From an uncultured Chlamydiae bacterium (GTDB lineage: Bacteria > Chlamydiota > Chlamydiia > Chlamydiales > 2-12-FULL-49-11): a stretch of DNA of 53,322 nt. The notes beneath the pieces are model-generated. The model worked only from the letters and a program-made list of their open reading frames with translations. It was not told the origin of the DNA and searched no databases. Both the position numbers and the translations under genes were made by a program. Position 1 is the first letter of the stretch. Every line of letters begins with the position of its first letter. This document shows, piece by piece, positions 41,241 to 49,710 of the stretch. The stretch covers positions 1 through 53,322 of the forward strand of contig CALKUQ010000011.1 in the NCBI GenBank assembly GCA_937996705.1, read 5' to 3'.

Positions 41241-41879
41241 ATGATTCGAAAAAATCGAGAAGAAACAGAATGGTTTGAGTTTGAGCAACTTCAAGGACAT
41301 CCTGTTGAGCAAGGGGTGTTTTTACAAAAACCAATGCAAAATGCGGTCTATTTTAACCAAGTTCATGGCAAAGAAATAGCTTTGGTTAGCAGGTTAGAGG
41401 ATACTTTCACAGCGGATGGTGGAATCACTCATATTAAAGGGGTTGCACTAGCGATTCGGCATGCCGACTGTCAAGCTGCAATTTTTTACGATCCTATGAA
41501 TCAAGTGATTGCAACTGTCCATGCTGGCTGGAGGGGGATGACTCAAAACATTTACCAGGAGACTGTCTCTAAATTTGCACGTTATTATGAAAGTAAACCG
41601 GAAAATCTTCTAGTTTGCATAGGGCCTAGTTTGGAGCCGGAACATTCTGAGTTTGTTCATTATAAAAATGAATTTCCAGAGTCATTTTGGCGGTTTCAGG
41701 AAAAGCCTAATTATTTTAATCTCTGGGAAATAGGGAGATTTCAGCTTACTCAAGCGGGCATACTGAATCACCATATTGAAATTTCTTGCCTGGGCACCTA
41801 TTCTAGCCCGCATCAATTTCCCTCCTATCGAAGGTCTAAAACTCGTGAACGTCTTACGACCCTTGCATCTCTTATTTAA
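41241..41879 (+). CDS. pgeF: PgeF/YfiH laccase-domain purine nucleoside phosphorylase
   Basis: Cu-oxidase_4 (YfiH) family; members remove misincorporated residues during peptidoglycan-precursor synthesis and have purine nucleoside phosphorylase/deaminase activity. Metal-binding motifs are NQVHGKEI, IRHADCQAAIFYDP and VHAGWRGM; the C-terminal block FPSYRRSKTRERL is also typical. 212 residues, slightly short for the family. The start at 41241 lacks a strong Shine-Dalgarno. It is followed on the same strand by rfbC, 61 bases later. Confidence 0.93.
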   Translation: MIRKNREETEWFEFEQLQGHPVEQGVFLQKPMQNAVYFNQVHGKEIALVSRLEDTFTADGGITHIKGVALAIRHADCQAAIFYDPMNQVIATVHAGWRGMTQNIYQETVSKFARYYESKPENLLVCIGPSLEPEHSEFVHYKNEFPESFWRFQEKPNYFNLWEIGRFQLTQAGILNHHIEISCLGTYSSPHQFPSYRRSKTRERLTTLASLI

Positions 41880-41940
41880 AAATGAATTGAAGAGGAATTC
41901 GATTTACTTGTGTAGTGGGGATAGGATAAACTTGGGGTCT

Positions 41941-42450
41941 ATGGGAATAGATGAGTTGATAGAAGTGACGCCAACGGTGTATGGAGATTTAAGGGGGTTT
42001 TTTCTCGAAAGTTACCATCAATCTAGGTACGAAGATCTTGGAGTGAAGGTATCATTTTGTCAAGACAATCACTCCTACTCGAAAAAGGGTGTATTACGGG
42101 GCATGCATTTTCAGAAGGGGCAAGCAAAGTTAGTTTATTGTCCTAAAGGTGAGATATTTGATGTTGCAGTAGATATCCGACAAAATTCCCCTACGTTTGG
42201 AATGTGGAAGGGATTTTATTTAAGTGAGACAAATCATAGGCAACTGTTTATTCCTGATGGGTTTGCTCACGGCTTTTGCGTCCTCTCTGAGGAGGCTCAT
42301 GTAATGTACAAGGTGAGTGCATTTTTTAATAAAGATCTTGAGAGGGGCTTTTCTTTTAAAGATCCCTTTGTGGGAATTAATTGGCCCCTTCAAGATCCGA
42401 TTTTGTCAGAAAGGGATAGTAAGGCCCCCTTATTTAAGGAGGTTATTTAA
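41941..42450 (+). CDS. rfbC: dTDP-4-dehydrorhamnose 3,5-epimerase
   Basis: 169 residues from ATG 41941, where the family alignment begins (ELIEVTPTVYGDLRGFFLESY, written here in part as YGDLRGFFLESY). The catalytic His lies in RGMHFQKGQAKLV and the catalytic Asp in FDVAVDIR; FIPDGFAHGFCVL is another hallmark. GGGG precedes the start. The reading frame is open back to 41776 but that part overlaps pgeF and has no homology. The stop shares its last base with the rfbD start (TAATG). It makes dTDP-6-deoxy-L-lyxo-hexulose in dTDP-rhamnose synthesis. Confidence 0.94.
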   Translation: MGIDELIEVTPTVYGDLRGFFLESYHQSRYEDLGVKVSFCQDNHSYSKKGVLRGMHFQKGQAKLVYCPKGEIFDVAVDIRQNSPTFGMWKGFYLSETNHRQLFIPDGFAHGFCVLSEEAHVMYKVSAFFNKDLERGFSFKDPFVGINWPLQDPILSERDSKAPLFKEVI

Positions 42451-43316
42451 TGCTGTTTTGGGTGATTGGAAGAGATGGTCTTTTAGGAAGAGAGGTTTGC
42501 GATTTTTTCAAAGCGAATCAAATTCCTTATGTCGCAACTTCTCATCAAGAGGCAGATATTTTAAACGAAGGGGCTTTAGAGCATTTTTATCAATTGCAGG
42601 ACCCCAAACCTACTCACATTGTTAATTGTGCTGCATATGTTCTAGTAGATGAAGCGGAAAATTCTGGAAGGAAGCTTGCATTTTCTCTAAATGTGACTGG
42701 CCCTAAAAATCTTACAACACTTTGCAGACGACATGACTTGAGACTGATTCATATTGGCACGGATTACGTTTTTGATGGAGAGAAATTGGGGGATTATGAG
42801 GAATCTGATCCAACCTGCCCAATAAATGAGTATGGGAAAACAAAGCTTTTGGGAGAAGAGGAGGTCATCTCTTATGAAAAAGGGCTTTGCATACGAACCG
42901 CCTCTCTTTATGGTTGTAGAAAGCCGGGGATTGTCTCTGGTATTCTCGATTTATTGAAAACCAAAGAGTCTGTAGGTCATATCATTGACCAAGTAAGTTC
43001 GCCTACCTATACAAAAGATTTAGCTGAGGCAATTTTTGCCTTAAAAGATCAAAGCGGTGTGTTTCATTTTACAAATAGTGGAGAGACAAGCCGTTATGAA
43101 TTGGTTCATTATATTATGCAGCTTGCGGGAGAGTTTGGTATTAAAATTACGTGCAAAGAGGTAAAGCCTATTTTGCAGAAAAATAGTAAGAGGGCTGCAA
43201 TTAGACCGAAGAGGTCGGTTCTCTGTTGTAAAAAAATAACGCCATTTATGAAACAACCGATTCGAACCTGGGAATCTGCTTTAAGGGAGTACATGAGCAT
43301 ATATGTTAACACATAA
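42450..43316 (+). CDS. rfbD: dTDP-4-dehydrorhamnose reductase
   Basis: 288 residues, extended SDR fold. Nucleotide-binding start WVIGRDGLLGREV, then IVNCAAYVLVDEAE, IHIGTDYVFDG, the YxxxK motif in NEYGKTKLLGEEEV, and QVSSPTYTKDLAEAI. Performs the last step to dTDP-L-rhamnose. It overlaps rfbC by one base and rfbB by 14, so expression is coupled. The order C-D-B differs from the usual B-D-A-C order. Confidence 0.95.
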   Translation: MLFWVIGRDGLLGREVCDFFKANQIPYVATSHQEADILNEGALEHFYQLQDPKPTHIVNCAAYVLVDEAENSGRKLAFSLNVTGPKNLTTLCRRHDLRLIHIGTDYVFDGEKLGDYEESDPTCPINEYGKTKLLGEEEVISYEKGLCIRTASLYGCRKPGIVSGILDLLKTKESVGHIIDQVSSPTYTKDLAEAIFALKDQSGVFHFTNSGETSRYELVHYIMQLAGEFGIKITCKEVKPILQKNSKRAAIRPKRSVLCCKKITPFMKQPIRTWESALREYMSIYVNT

Positions 43317-44304
43317 AAAAATTTTAGTTACGGGTGGTGCGGGATTTATGGGATCAGATTTTATCCGCCATATTCTTCTAAAAACCAAATTTGAAGGGAG
43401 GCTTGTAAACCTTGATCTTCTTACCTATGCGGGAAATTTAGAAAATTTACGAGATGTAGAAAGCGATCCTAGGTACTCCTTTGTGAAAGGGGATGTTTGC
43501 GATGCTAAATTAATTGAAGAGCTTTTTCAGAAATACTCTTTCGATATGATTGTTCATTTCGCTGCTGAGACCCATGTTGACCGAAGCATTGATCAGCCCA
43601 AGACGTTTATTGAGACAAATATTTTAGGGACCTACACCCTTCTGGAAGCCCTCCGTCGTCACAGGAAAATTCATCTTCATCTTATTTCTACGGATGAAGT
43701 TTATGGCGATCTACCTACAAAAGAGGGTATTTTTACAGAGAAATCTAACTACGCTCCTAGCTCCCCTTATGCAGCATCAAAAGCGGCTGCCGATCATTTG
43801 GCTCTCTCTTATGCAAGAACATACGGCCTCTCTGTTACAGTCTCTCATGCAAGTAATAATTATGGAGGGCACCAGCATACAGAAAAATTAATTCCACGCA
43901 TGATTCAAAGATGTCTCACTGGAGAAGATTTGACAGTTTATGGCTCTGGGGAGCAAGTGAGGGATTGGCTTTACGTGGAAGATCACTCTGAGGCAATTTA
44001 TTTTATTTTAAGCCGGGGAAAAAAGGGGCAAGTCTATAATGTAGGAGGAGAAAATGAACTGACCAATCTTGAAGTAATCGATCATATTATCCAAAGACTT
44101 TCTGAGATTCGAGGAGATGATCCTGTAGACTATAAGAAAAGGGTAGTTCATGTGGCAGATCGTCCAGGCCACGATTTTCGCTATGCCATGGACATCACAA
44201 AAATAAAACAAGAGCTTGGATGGTATCCAAAAACAAGTTTTGATACCGGCTTACGAAAAACGATTCTGGGTATTTATGAAAGTGGTCTGTGTAATTCCAG
44301 CTAG
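43303..44304 (+). CDS. rfbB: dTDP-glucose 4,6-dehydratase
   Basis: 333 residues. Rossmann motif ILVTGGAGFMGSDFI, then HFAAETHVDRSID, the STDEVYGDL block with the active-site Thr-Asp-Glu, YAASKAAADHL with the catalytic Tyr/Lys, and VRDWLYVEDH. It converts dTDP-glucose to the 4-keto-6-deoxy sugar. It overlaps rfbD by 14 bases and kdsB by 29 bases. The start ATG 43303 directly fits the family N terminus. Confidence 0.97.
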   Translation: MLTHKKILVTGGAGFMGSDFIRHILLKTKFEGRLVNLDLLTYAGNLENLRDVESDPRYSFVKGDVCDAKLIEELFQKYSFDMIVHFAAETHVDRSIDQPKTFIETNILGTYTLLEALRRHRKIHLHLISTDEVYGDLPTKEGIFTEKSNYAPSSPYAASKAAADHLALSYARTYGLSVTVSHASNNYGGHQHTEKLIPRMIQRCLTGEDLTVYGSGEQVRDWLYVEDHSEAIYFILSRGKKGQVYNVGGENELTNLEVIDHIIQRLSEIRGDDPVDYKKRVVHVADRPGHDFRYAMDITKIKQELGWYPKTSFDTGLRKTILGIYESGLCNSS

Positions 44305-44995
44305 GCTGGCATCTACGAGATTTCCGAGAAAAATTCTCGCTAAAATCGGCACTAAGACGATGATTGAGCACGTATGGATTGGTGCAAAAAAATGTCCTGA
44401 ATTTTCTGAAGTCTATTTTGCAATTGATAGTGAAGAGGTTGCAAAAGTGATTGATTCGTTTGGCGGAAATTGGAAAATGACCGCTCCTGAATGCCCCTCG
44501 GGGACCCATCGTCTGATTGAGTTTGTTGAAACCTATAACATCAAAGCAGACGTCTTTGTTAATTGGCAGGCTGATGAGCCTTTAGTCTCTTCTCAGATGA
44601 TTGCAGAGTTGCTTCAAGGAATTTATAACCCCCTTGAAGAGATTTGGACCCTTAAAAAAGAGGTGCATGGGGAGGAGATTCTCAACCCGAATGTGGTGAA
44701 AGTGGTTTGTGATGCCTTTGGTAAAGCCCTCTATTTTTCTAGAAGCCCTATCCCCTTTGAGCGTGAGCAAACAGGGATCTCGATTTACAAGCATATAGGT
44801 CTCTATGCGTATCGTTACGAAGCTCTTTGTAGAATTAAAAATCTATCAATTACCCCGCTTGCCAAAGCAGAGAGTTTGGAGCAACTTACTTTTTTAGAAA
44901 ATGGACTTTATATTCGGGTCTTTCCTACTCAGGAGGAGACAATTGGTGTTGACACGCCCTCTGATTTGATTAAAGTAATATCTACACTTTCCTAA
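44276..44995 (+). CDS. kdsB: 3-deoxy-manno-octulosonate cytidylyltransferase (CMP-KDO synthetase)
   Basis: Activates KDO for attachment to lipid A in the outer membrane. Start block KVVCVIPARLASTRFPRKIL, then VYFAIDSEEV, CPSGTHRLIE, NWQADEPLV, YFSRSPIPFE, YKHIGLYAYR and the terminal ETIGVDTPSDL. ATG 44276 begins exactly at the conserved domain and gives 239 residues; it overlaps rfbB by 29 bases. An in-frame ATG at 44216 would add 20 residues without homology. Its presence with rfbBCD suggests a combined envelope-polysaccharide operon. Confidence 0.96.
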   Translation: MKVVCVIPARLASTRFPRKILAKIGTKTMIEHVWIGAKKCPEFSEVYFAIDSEEVAKVIDSFGGNWKMTAPECPSGTHRLIEFVETYNIKADVFVNWQADEPLVSSQMIAELLQGIYNPLEEIWTLKKEVHGEEILNPNVVKVVCDAFGKALYFSRSPIPFEREQTGISIYKHIGLYAYRYEALCRIKNLSITPLAKAESLEQLTFLENGLYIRVFPTQEETIGVDTPSDLIKVISTLS

Positions 44996-45010
44996 GTGAT
45001 TCTATTAAGG

Positions 45011-45016
45011 TATAAT
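45011..45016 (+). promoter_or_regulatory. Perfect -10 box before the 45042 gene
   Basis: TATAAT at 45011-45016, 26 bases before the ATG. The -35 region at 17-base spacing (TTTCCT) is poor, so this is a moderate call. Confidence 0.35.
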
Positions 45017-45041
45017 CATCCACTTTAAAAATAGGTGGGTC

Positions 45042-45797
45042 ATGTCGCAAGTCACATTAAGAGGAAGTGTAGAATATACACATCTTGTTTCTTCTCTAAA
45101 TCAGGATGCTGATGATGAACAAATAGTTAGAATGCTTGATAATAGGTATTCGTGGAATGTAGTTGTAGACGATGATTGGCTATTTGCCAGAGGAATGAAA
45201 CCGTATCAATCTGGACAACGATACACTAAGGAAAGGAAGGTCTATCTTCGTGGAGAAATGGTTTACGCTCTTCCAAAAGAAGAATTTAAGAAAAGTTTTG
45301 GTCTAATTTTTCTTTTCCCTGTTATCACCCTTGTTGAAAAAATATTTATTCCCGTGTTTGTTTATTATCCATTAAAAATTTTATCAATGGTAACTCATTA
45401 TGAATATTTTAATCAGGTGGTTAAAAATTTTGAAGATGAAGAATTCATGCATTGCAGAAAACCTGAAAGAGCTCTAATAGGTCTTATCGCTCACCCGATT
45501 ATTAGCGCATTAGGTCTTATTCCCTGTTTTTCAAATTATTTTAATAAGATGAATGGGGATCTAGAAAGATATATTAATGGTCATACAGATTTTGATCTTG
45601 AGACGAAAAGCGCTTCAATGCGTGCCAAAGAGGGGTGTTATATTGCTCTTTGTCAACAACCCCTGTTTAAATTTCCTAGAGGGAGAGTCTCTATGAATCT
45701 TGACGTATTAACAGGCGATAATAAGGCTCTTGCCTTTAGAGCGCTAGCCGGGGCCCCTTTTACGTCGAAGAAGCCGATAATTAAAAGAATCGTGTAA
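45042..45797 (+). CDS. Hypothetical membrane protein
   Basis: 251 residues; no family recognised. ATG 45042 follows AGGTGG closely. No N-terminal signal peptide. Two hydrophobic stretches are present: FGLIFLFPVITLVEKIFIPV with FVYYPLKIL (about residues 86-114), and ALIGLIAHPIISALGLIPCF (about 148-167). Between them is a charged loop with HCRKPER. The N terminus is acidic (DADDEQ, DDDW) and the C terminus basic. A pair of hydrophobic lobes suggests an integral membrane or inclusion-membrane-like protein, but spacing is wider than in typical Inc proteins. It follows kdsB by 46 bases with its own -10 box. Confidence 0.7.
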   Translation: MSQVTLRGSVEYTHLVSSLNQDADDEQIVRMLDNRYSWNVVVDDDWLFARGMKPYQSGQRYTKERKVYLRGEMVYALPKEEFKKSFGLIFLFPVITLVEKIFIPVFVYYPLKILSMVTHYEYFNQVVKNFEDEEFMHCRKPERALIGLIAHPIISALGLIPCFSNYFNKMNGDLERYINGHTDFDLETKSASMRAKEGCYIALCQQPLFKFPRGRVSMNLDVLTGDNKALAFRALAGAPFTSKKPIIKRIV

Positions 45798-45874
45798 ATT
45801 AAATTATACCTATTTTTTTATTTTTGTAATTATGCTAAAGTTATGGCGAAAATAATAATTTTTAGGTGAAATTT

Positions 45875-47428
45875 ATGCTTCCTGTTGCTCCTGGTATAAT
45901 TCCAGCCATAAAAAGTGTTAGAGGTGAGCCGGGTTCGTTTGTGGCTACTCCAAGTATCCCTTCTGATGTCAGTGAAGAGTTAGTTTTTCCAGGTGCCCAC
46001 ACGAGTTATGTTGTTACAGATTGGATAGAGGCTCACAAAGAGTCCGAAGATTGTAAAAGAACTTTAGAAAAAATTATTGAAGCAATTCAATATATTCGTT
46101 GGTCACAATTTTTAGGAGCTTTACGAGATTCTGTTGAAAGTATTAAAGGGCGACTTGATGAAATTTATGCTGATCAAGATGGTTTTAAGTCACATACAGA
46201 TGCCGTTGTATTAGTTGAAAAAGAGAAAAGCAACCAGTGGGTAGCAGAAGTAGCCCTTGAGCATTTAGATTTTTTGGCACATGAATACGTTGCTTTGGGT
46301 TCTAAAGGGGCACAAAAATTTAGTGCTTACTTGAGCCATGAAAATCCTGATTTTAAAAAAAATCTGGTCGGGAAAATAATTGTTTTGTTTGATGATGCCT
46401 CCTTTTCAGGAACTCAGCTGCATGAACATGTTACATCTGTTATGAGGGCAGTGGAGAGGGCAAGGCCTAGAGGAATTGTTGTCATAGCCCCCTTTATGAC
46501 GGGGCATGCAGCTGCAAAAATTGTATCCCTTAGTACAAGAGTGCTACCCGTATTTCTTTCAGACCACAAAAGGATTCCTACGTTAGCTGAAATTGATTTG
46601 CCAGAATCGGGTAGAGGTCTAGTTAGTAGGCTTTGGGGGTATAGCGATTCAGATCTTACCAAGCTTGGGTTGACTTGGTTTTCTCACAAAGTTCCCAATT
46701 ACATGTCTTTCCCGCAGCCGATAGCGCACGGCTCAATTTATAAAACTGATGGAACTTGTGTAGCCCGCAAAATTGGCTTTATTCCTGAAGTGCTGCCTGT
46801 CTATAAGCGGGGAGTAAACTTGATTTGGCCTGATGTGCTGCAAGTAAAGAGACCCCGATTTGTAAGAGCTGAGGAACCTGCCGTCTTTGGGGGTCCTCCT
46901 ATTGTAGATGTTGCCTCGATTGTCGAGATGAAGAGGTGGATGGACGTAAATAAATTGGAGCCGGAAACTAGTCTAGTTTTTTCAGATATTGATGATACGT
47001 TAGTTTGCAAGGGGCTTAGGGTGCCGTTAGAGCCAATAACAGCCGCGACTATTTCGAGCATCCAGGCAAAAGGCTTCAAAGTGGTAGGATGCACTGCAAG
47101 GCCTGTTGAGCATGCGCAACTAACCCTCCTTGAATTGAGTGAGATGGGTATATCCCTGGGCACTGAAGCAATGAGAAAAAAAATAGAGGTAATCGCTTTT
47201 GGAAAAACTAATAGTTATCTTTACAAAGGGATAATTTATGCAGATGGCAGCTCAAGGGGAAAAGGAGAGGGAGTGCACTTTTTTTGTTCCGAACTTTCTA
47301 GAAAGATCGATCTAAAATATGTATTGATGATCGATGATAAGATGGAAGAGCTGGAAAAAGTTTTTCACGCTTGTTTAGCCATGAGAGTGGGCTTTAAAGG
47401 GTTTTGTTTAGCCCATCGAAGAAAGTGA
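45875..47428 (+). CDS. Phosphoribosyltransferase-like domain fused to HAD phosphatase
   Basis: About 517 residues. ATG 45875 has AGGTGA six bases upstream; a GTG at 45866 is the alternative. The middle holds a PRTase-type PRPP loop, GKIIVLFDDASFSGTQL (about residues 166-182), with beta-strand/acidic pair DD and small-residue turn SGTQ, followed by RPRGIVVIAPFMT. The C-terminal third is a HAD phosphatase: motif I VFSDIDDTLV (about 369-378), motif II VVGCTARP, a Lys in YADGSSRGKGEGV and motif IV YVLMIDDKMEELE. The HAD part resembles DUF2608-type proteins of Legionella and chlamydiae. A combined enzyme of nucleotide or ribose-phosphate chemistry is inferred. Its stop overlaps the convergent NADAR gene by 21 bases. 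Confidence 0.78.
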   Translation: MLPVAPGIIPAIKSVRGEPGSFVATPSIPSDVSEELVFPGAHTSYVVTDWIEAHKESEDCKRTLEKIIEAIQYIRWSQFLGALRDSVESIKGRLDEIYADQDGFKSHTDAVVLVEKEKSNQWVAEVALEHLDFLAHEYVALGSKGAQKFSAYLSHENPDFKKNLVGKIIVLFDDASFSGTQLHEHVTSVMRAVERARPRGIVVIAPFMTGHAAAKIVSLSTRVLPVFLSDHKRIPTLAEIDLPESGRGLVSRLWGYSDSDLTKLGLTWFSHKVPNYMSFPQPIAHGSIYKTDGTCVARKIGFIPEVLPVYKRGVNLIWPDVLQVKRPRFVRAEEPAVFGGPPIVDVASIVEMKRWMDVNKLEPETSLVFSDIDDTLVCKGLRVPLEPITAATISSIQAKGFKVVGCTARPVEHAQLTLLELSEMGISLGTEAMRKKIEVIAFGKTNSYLYKGIIYADGSSRGKGEGVHFFCSELSRKIDLKYVLMIDDKMEELEKVFHACLAMRVGFKGFCLAHRRK

Positions 47429-48142
47429 GGCTCTCAGTTCTTCTAAAATTAGTCCCAGTTCATTCCGACCTCCCTCTTTCCCCCCAAACAAAGGATCTGA
47501 GGTGTCTTCTACAAGCCTTTGAGGTAAGGTTGCGTTTAAAGCTTGTCTAAGTGTTGCATTTTGAGTGAATTTTGCTCTCACTACCTCTTTCATTAGTTGA
47601 ATTTTACTCGCATCCCTCATCGATTTTTCTAAGGGTCTTGCTGTTTTTTCCCAAATTCGTTCTATTTTTGCTCCAATGTGCTTTGCGTCTAGTGGTGAGT
47701 AAGAGGCCCCTTTAGGGAATTCTATTAAGGATCCTCTCTCATCGATTGCTCGGGATGCGAGTTTTTGATAAGCGTGTTCAGCAGTTGGAAAAAATTCTCC
47801 ATTTAAAAAGATAACACTTGGATGAAAATTAGATAGAAACTGAAATTCTTTAGATTTGGAATTAAAATAAATGATGGGGGGTAATTTGGTTGAGCGGATT
47901 CTTCTCTCTGAGAGCTCATTGATCCTAAGAGCTAAATTTGAGAGGTCTTCATAGGGAAACTGTTCTTTGCAGAGATCGTCTATAAGACCAGACAAATAGG
48001 CGGCCCTCTCTGGTTTTTTAGGTAATATTCGTGTCATTCTCCATTCCCCCTCTTTGCATCGTAACACTTTATCTGGAGTAAACAGGGTCCTATAATCGTT
48101 TTTAAAAGGTGATAGAGCATCAACGAGGGTAGCGCTTGTCAT
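47408..48142 (-). CDS. NADAR (YbiA-like) domain protein
   Basis: 244 residues. The C-terminal part (about 90-240) is a NADAR/YbiA-type N-glycosidase-like domain: YFNSKSKEFQFLSNFHPS, then NGEFFPTAEHAYQKLAS, and near the end DPLFGGKEGGRNELGLIL. Family members act on phosphorylated riboflavin intermediates or remove ADP-ribose from guanine in DNA. The N-terminal ~85 residues are helical and not recognised. ATG 48142 has AAAGGAA five bases upstream. It is convergent with the PRTase-HAD gene, with ends overlapping, and divergent from sufB. Position beside a PRTase/HAD fusion is suggestive of ribose-nucleotide salvage or an ADP-ribose-related defence; neither is shown. Confidence 0.82.
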   Translation of the reverse strand: MTSATLVDALSPFKNDYRTLFTPDKVLRCKEGEWRMTRILPKKPERAAYLSGLIDDLCKEQFPYEDLSNLALRINELSERRIRSTKLPPIIYFNSKSKEFQFLSNFHPSVIFLNGEFFPTAEHAYQKLASRAIDERGSLIEFPKGASYSPLDAKHIGAKIERIWEKTARPLEKSMRDASKIQLMKEVVRAKFTQNATLRQALNATLPQRLVEDTSDPLFGGKEGGRNELGLILEELRASLSSMG

Positions 48143-48248
48143 ATAATTCCTTTAATCTTATAGTGATCTTAACAATATGCTCCTTCTCTTGATTTATTCC
48201 AATCAAATTTTGGTTTCGAGTTGGTCCTGAAAAATGGGGAGGAATGTT

Positions 48249-48278
48249 TTGACAGGGTGGGGGGAGTTGAGGTAGAAT
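48249..48278 (+). promoter_or_regulatory. Consensus promoter overlapping the sufB start
   Basis: TTGACA (48249-48254) and TAGAAT (48273-48278) are 18 bases apart. The -10 box overlaps the first ATG (48277), so a transcript from here would begin about 48285 and would use the next in-frame ATG at 48289, almost leaderless. Confidence 0.45.
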
Positions 48279-49710
48279 GTATGGCATTATGTATAACCAT
48301 ACTGAATATAAATACGGATTTGTCACAGACATCGAATCAGAGGTCTTTCCTAAAGGATTGAGCGAAGAGGTCGTTAGGGCAATTTCAAAAAAAAAGAAGG
48401 AGCCCCAATTTCTTTTGGAGTTTCGTCTTAAGGCTTATCGAAAGTGGCTTGAAATGGCTGAGCCTGAGTGGCACAATCTTAGCTATCCTAAAATTGATTT
48501 CAATGAAATCAGGTACTATTCTGAGCCAAAAAGCAAACCGACTTTAGAGAACTTATCAGAGGTAGATCCCAAGCTTTTAGAGACTTTTGAACGGTTAGGC
48601 ATCCCCCTTGATGAGCAGAAGAGGCTAGCAGGAGTTGCTGTTGATGTGGTCTTTGATTCGGTTTCGATTGGGACAACGTTTCGCGCAAAGCTTGAAGAGG
48701 CAGGTGTAGTGCTCTGTTCAATGAGTGAGGCTGCGCAAAAGTACCCTGAGCTTCTAGAAAAATATCTCGGAAGCGTTGTCCCTATCGGAGACAACTTTTA
48801 TGCGGCACTGAATTCAGCGGTTTTCTCTGATGGCTCCTTTGTCTATATTCCAAAAGGGGTGAAATCTCCTCTAGAACTTTCAACCTATTTTCGGATTAAT
48901 GAAAGGGAGACAGGTCAATTTGAAAGGACTTTGATCATTGCAGAACCCGACTCTTATGTAAGCTATCTTGAGGGTTGTACCGCCCCTGCTTTTGATTCTA
49001 ATCAACTTCATGCAGCAGTGGTAGAGCTTGTAGCTCTTGATAGAGCCGAGATCAAATATGCTACTGTCCAAAACTGGTATTCAGGCGATCCAAAAACAGG
49101 GCTCGGGGGTATTTTTAATTTTGTGACCAAGCGGGGAAGGTGCGCTGGGCAAGCCTCAAAAATTAGCTGGACCCAAGTCGAAGCGGGGGCTGCTATTACT
49201 TGGAAATATCCTAGTTGCTTGCTTGAGGGGGATGATTCGGTTGGGGAATTTTATTCAGTTGCCCTCACAAACGGAATGATGCAGGCAGACACAGGCACTA
49301 AGATGATTCACAAAGGGAAACGTACTAAATCTACGATTATCTCGAAGGGAATTTCAGCGGATGTTTCTCATAACAGTTATCGCGGCCTTGTCTATATTGC
49401 AGGAGATGCAGATAACGCTAGAAACTACACCCAGTGCGACTCTATGCTTGTCGGAAATAAATGCTCGGCAAATACGTTTCCCTATATAGACGTGCATAAC
49501 CCAACAGCTAGCATTGAGCATGAAGCCTCGACTTCAAAAATGAATGAAGAGCAGCTCTTTTATCTTCAATCTCGAGGGATATCAAGGGAAGATGCTATTA
49601 ATTTGATCGTGAATGGGTTTTGTAAAGAGGTCATTCGGGAGCTTCCGTTAGAATTTGCTGTGGAAGCGCAAAAATTATTAACCTTAAAACTTGAAGGCTC
49701 TGTAGGATAA
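48277..49710 (+). CDS. sufB: Fe-S cluster assembly scaffold SufB
   Basis: 477 residues, core scaffold of the SUF system with SufC and SufD. Blocks: GFVTDIESEVFPKGLSEEVV, EFRLKAYRKWLEM, FVYIPKGVKSPLELSTYFR, YLEGCTAPAFD, RGRCAGQASKISWTQVE, SVALTNGMMQADTGTKM and the C-terminal HEASTSKMNEEQLFYLQSRG (20 residues). GAGG precedes the ATG at 48277; a second ATG at 48289 is an alternative start (see the promoter at 48249-48278). The stop shares a base with sufC. This is the usual chlamydial B-C-D-S order. Confidence 0.97.
   Translation: MYGIMYNHTEYKYGFVTDIESEVFPKGLSEEVVRAISKKKKEPQFLLEFRLKAYRKWLEMAEPEWHNLSYPKIDFNEIRYYSEPKSKPTLENLSEVDPKLLETFERLGIPLDEQKRLAGVAVDVVFDSVSIGTTFRAKLEEAGVVLCSMSEAAQKYPELLEKYLGSVVPIGDNFYAALNSAVFSDGSFVYIPKGVKSPLELSTYFRINERETGQFERTLIIAEPDSYVSYLEGCTAPAFDSNQLHAAVVELVALDRAEIKYATVQNWYSGDPKTGLGGIFNFVTKRGRCAGQASKISWTQVEAGAAITWKYPSCLLEGDDSVGEFYSVALTNGMMQADTGTKMIHKGKRTKSTIISKGISADVSHNSYRGLVYIAGDADNARNYTQCDSMLVGNKCSANTFPYIDVHNPTASIEHEASTSKMNEEQLFYLQSRGISREDAINLIVNGFCKEVIRELPLEFAVEAQKLLTLKLEGSVG

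Noticed and set aside
41776..41940. N-terminal extension of rfbC
   Set aside because: The 55 extra codons overlap pgeF, have no relation to the epimerase family, and the family alignment starts at 41941.
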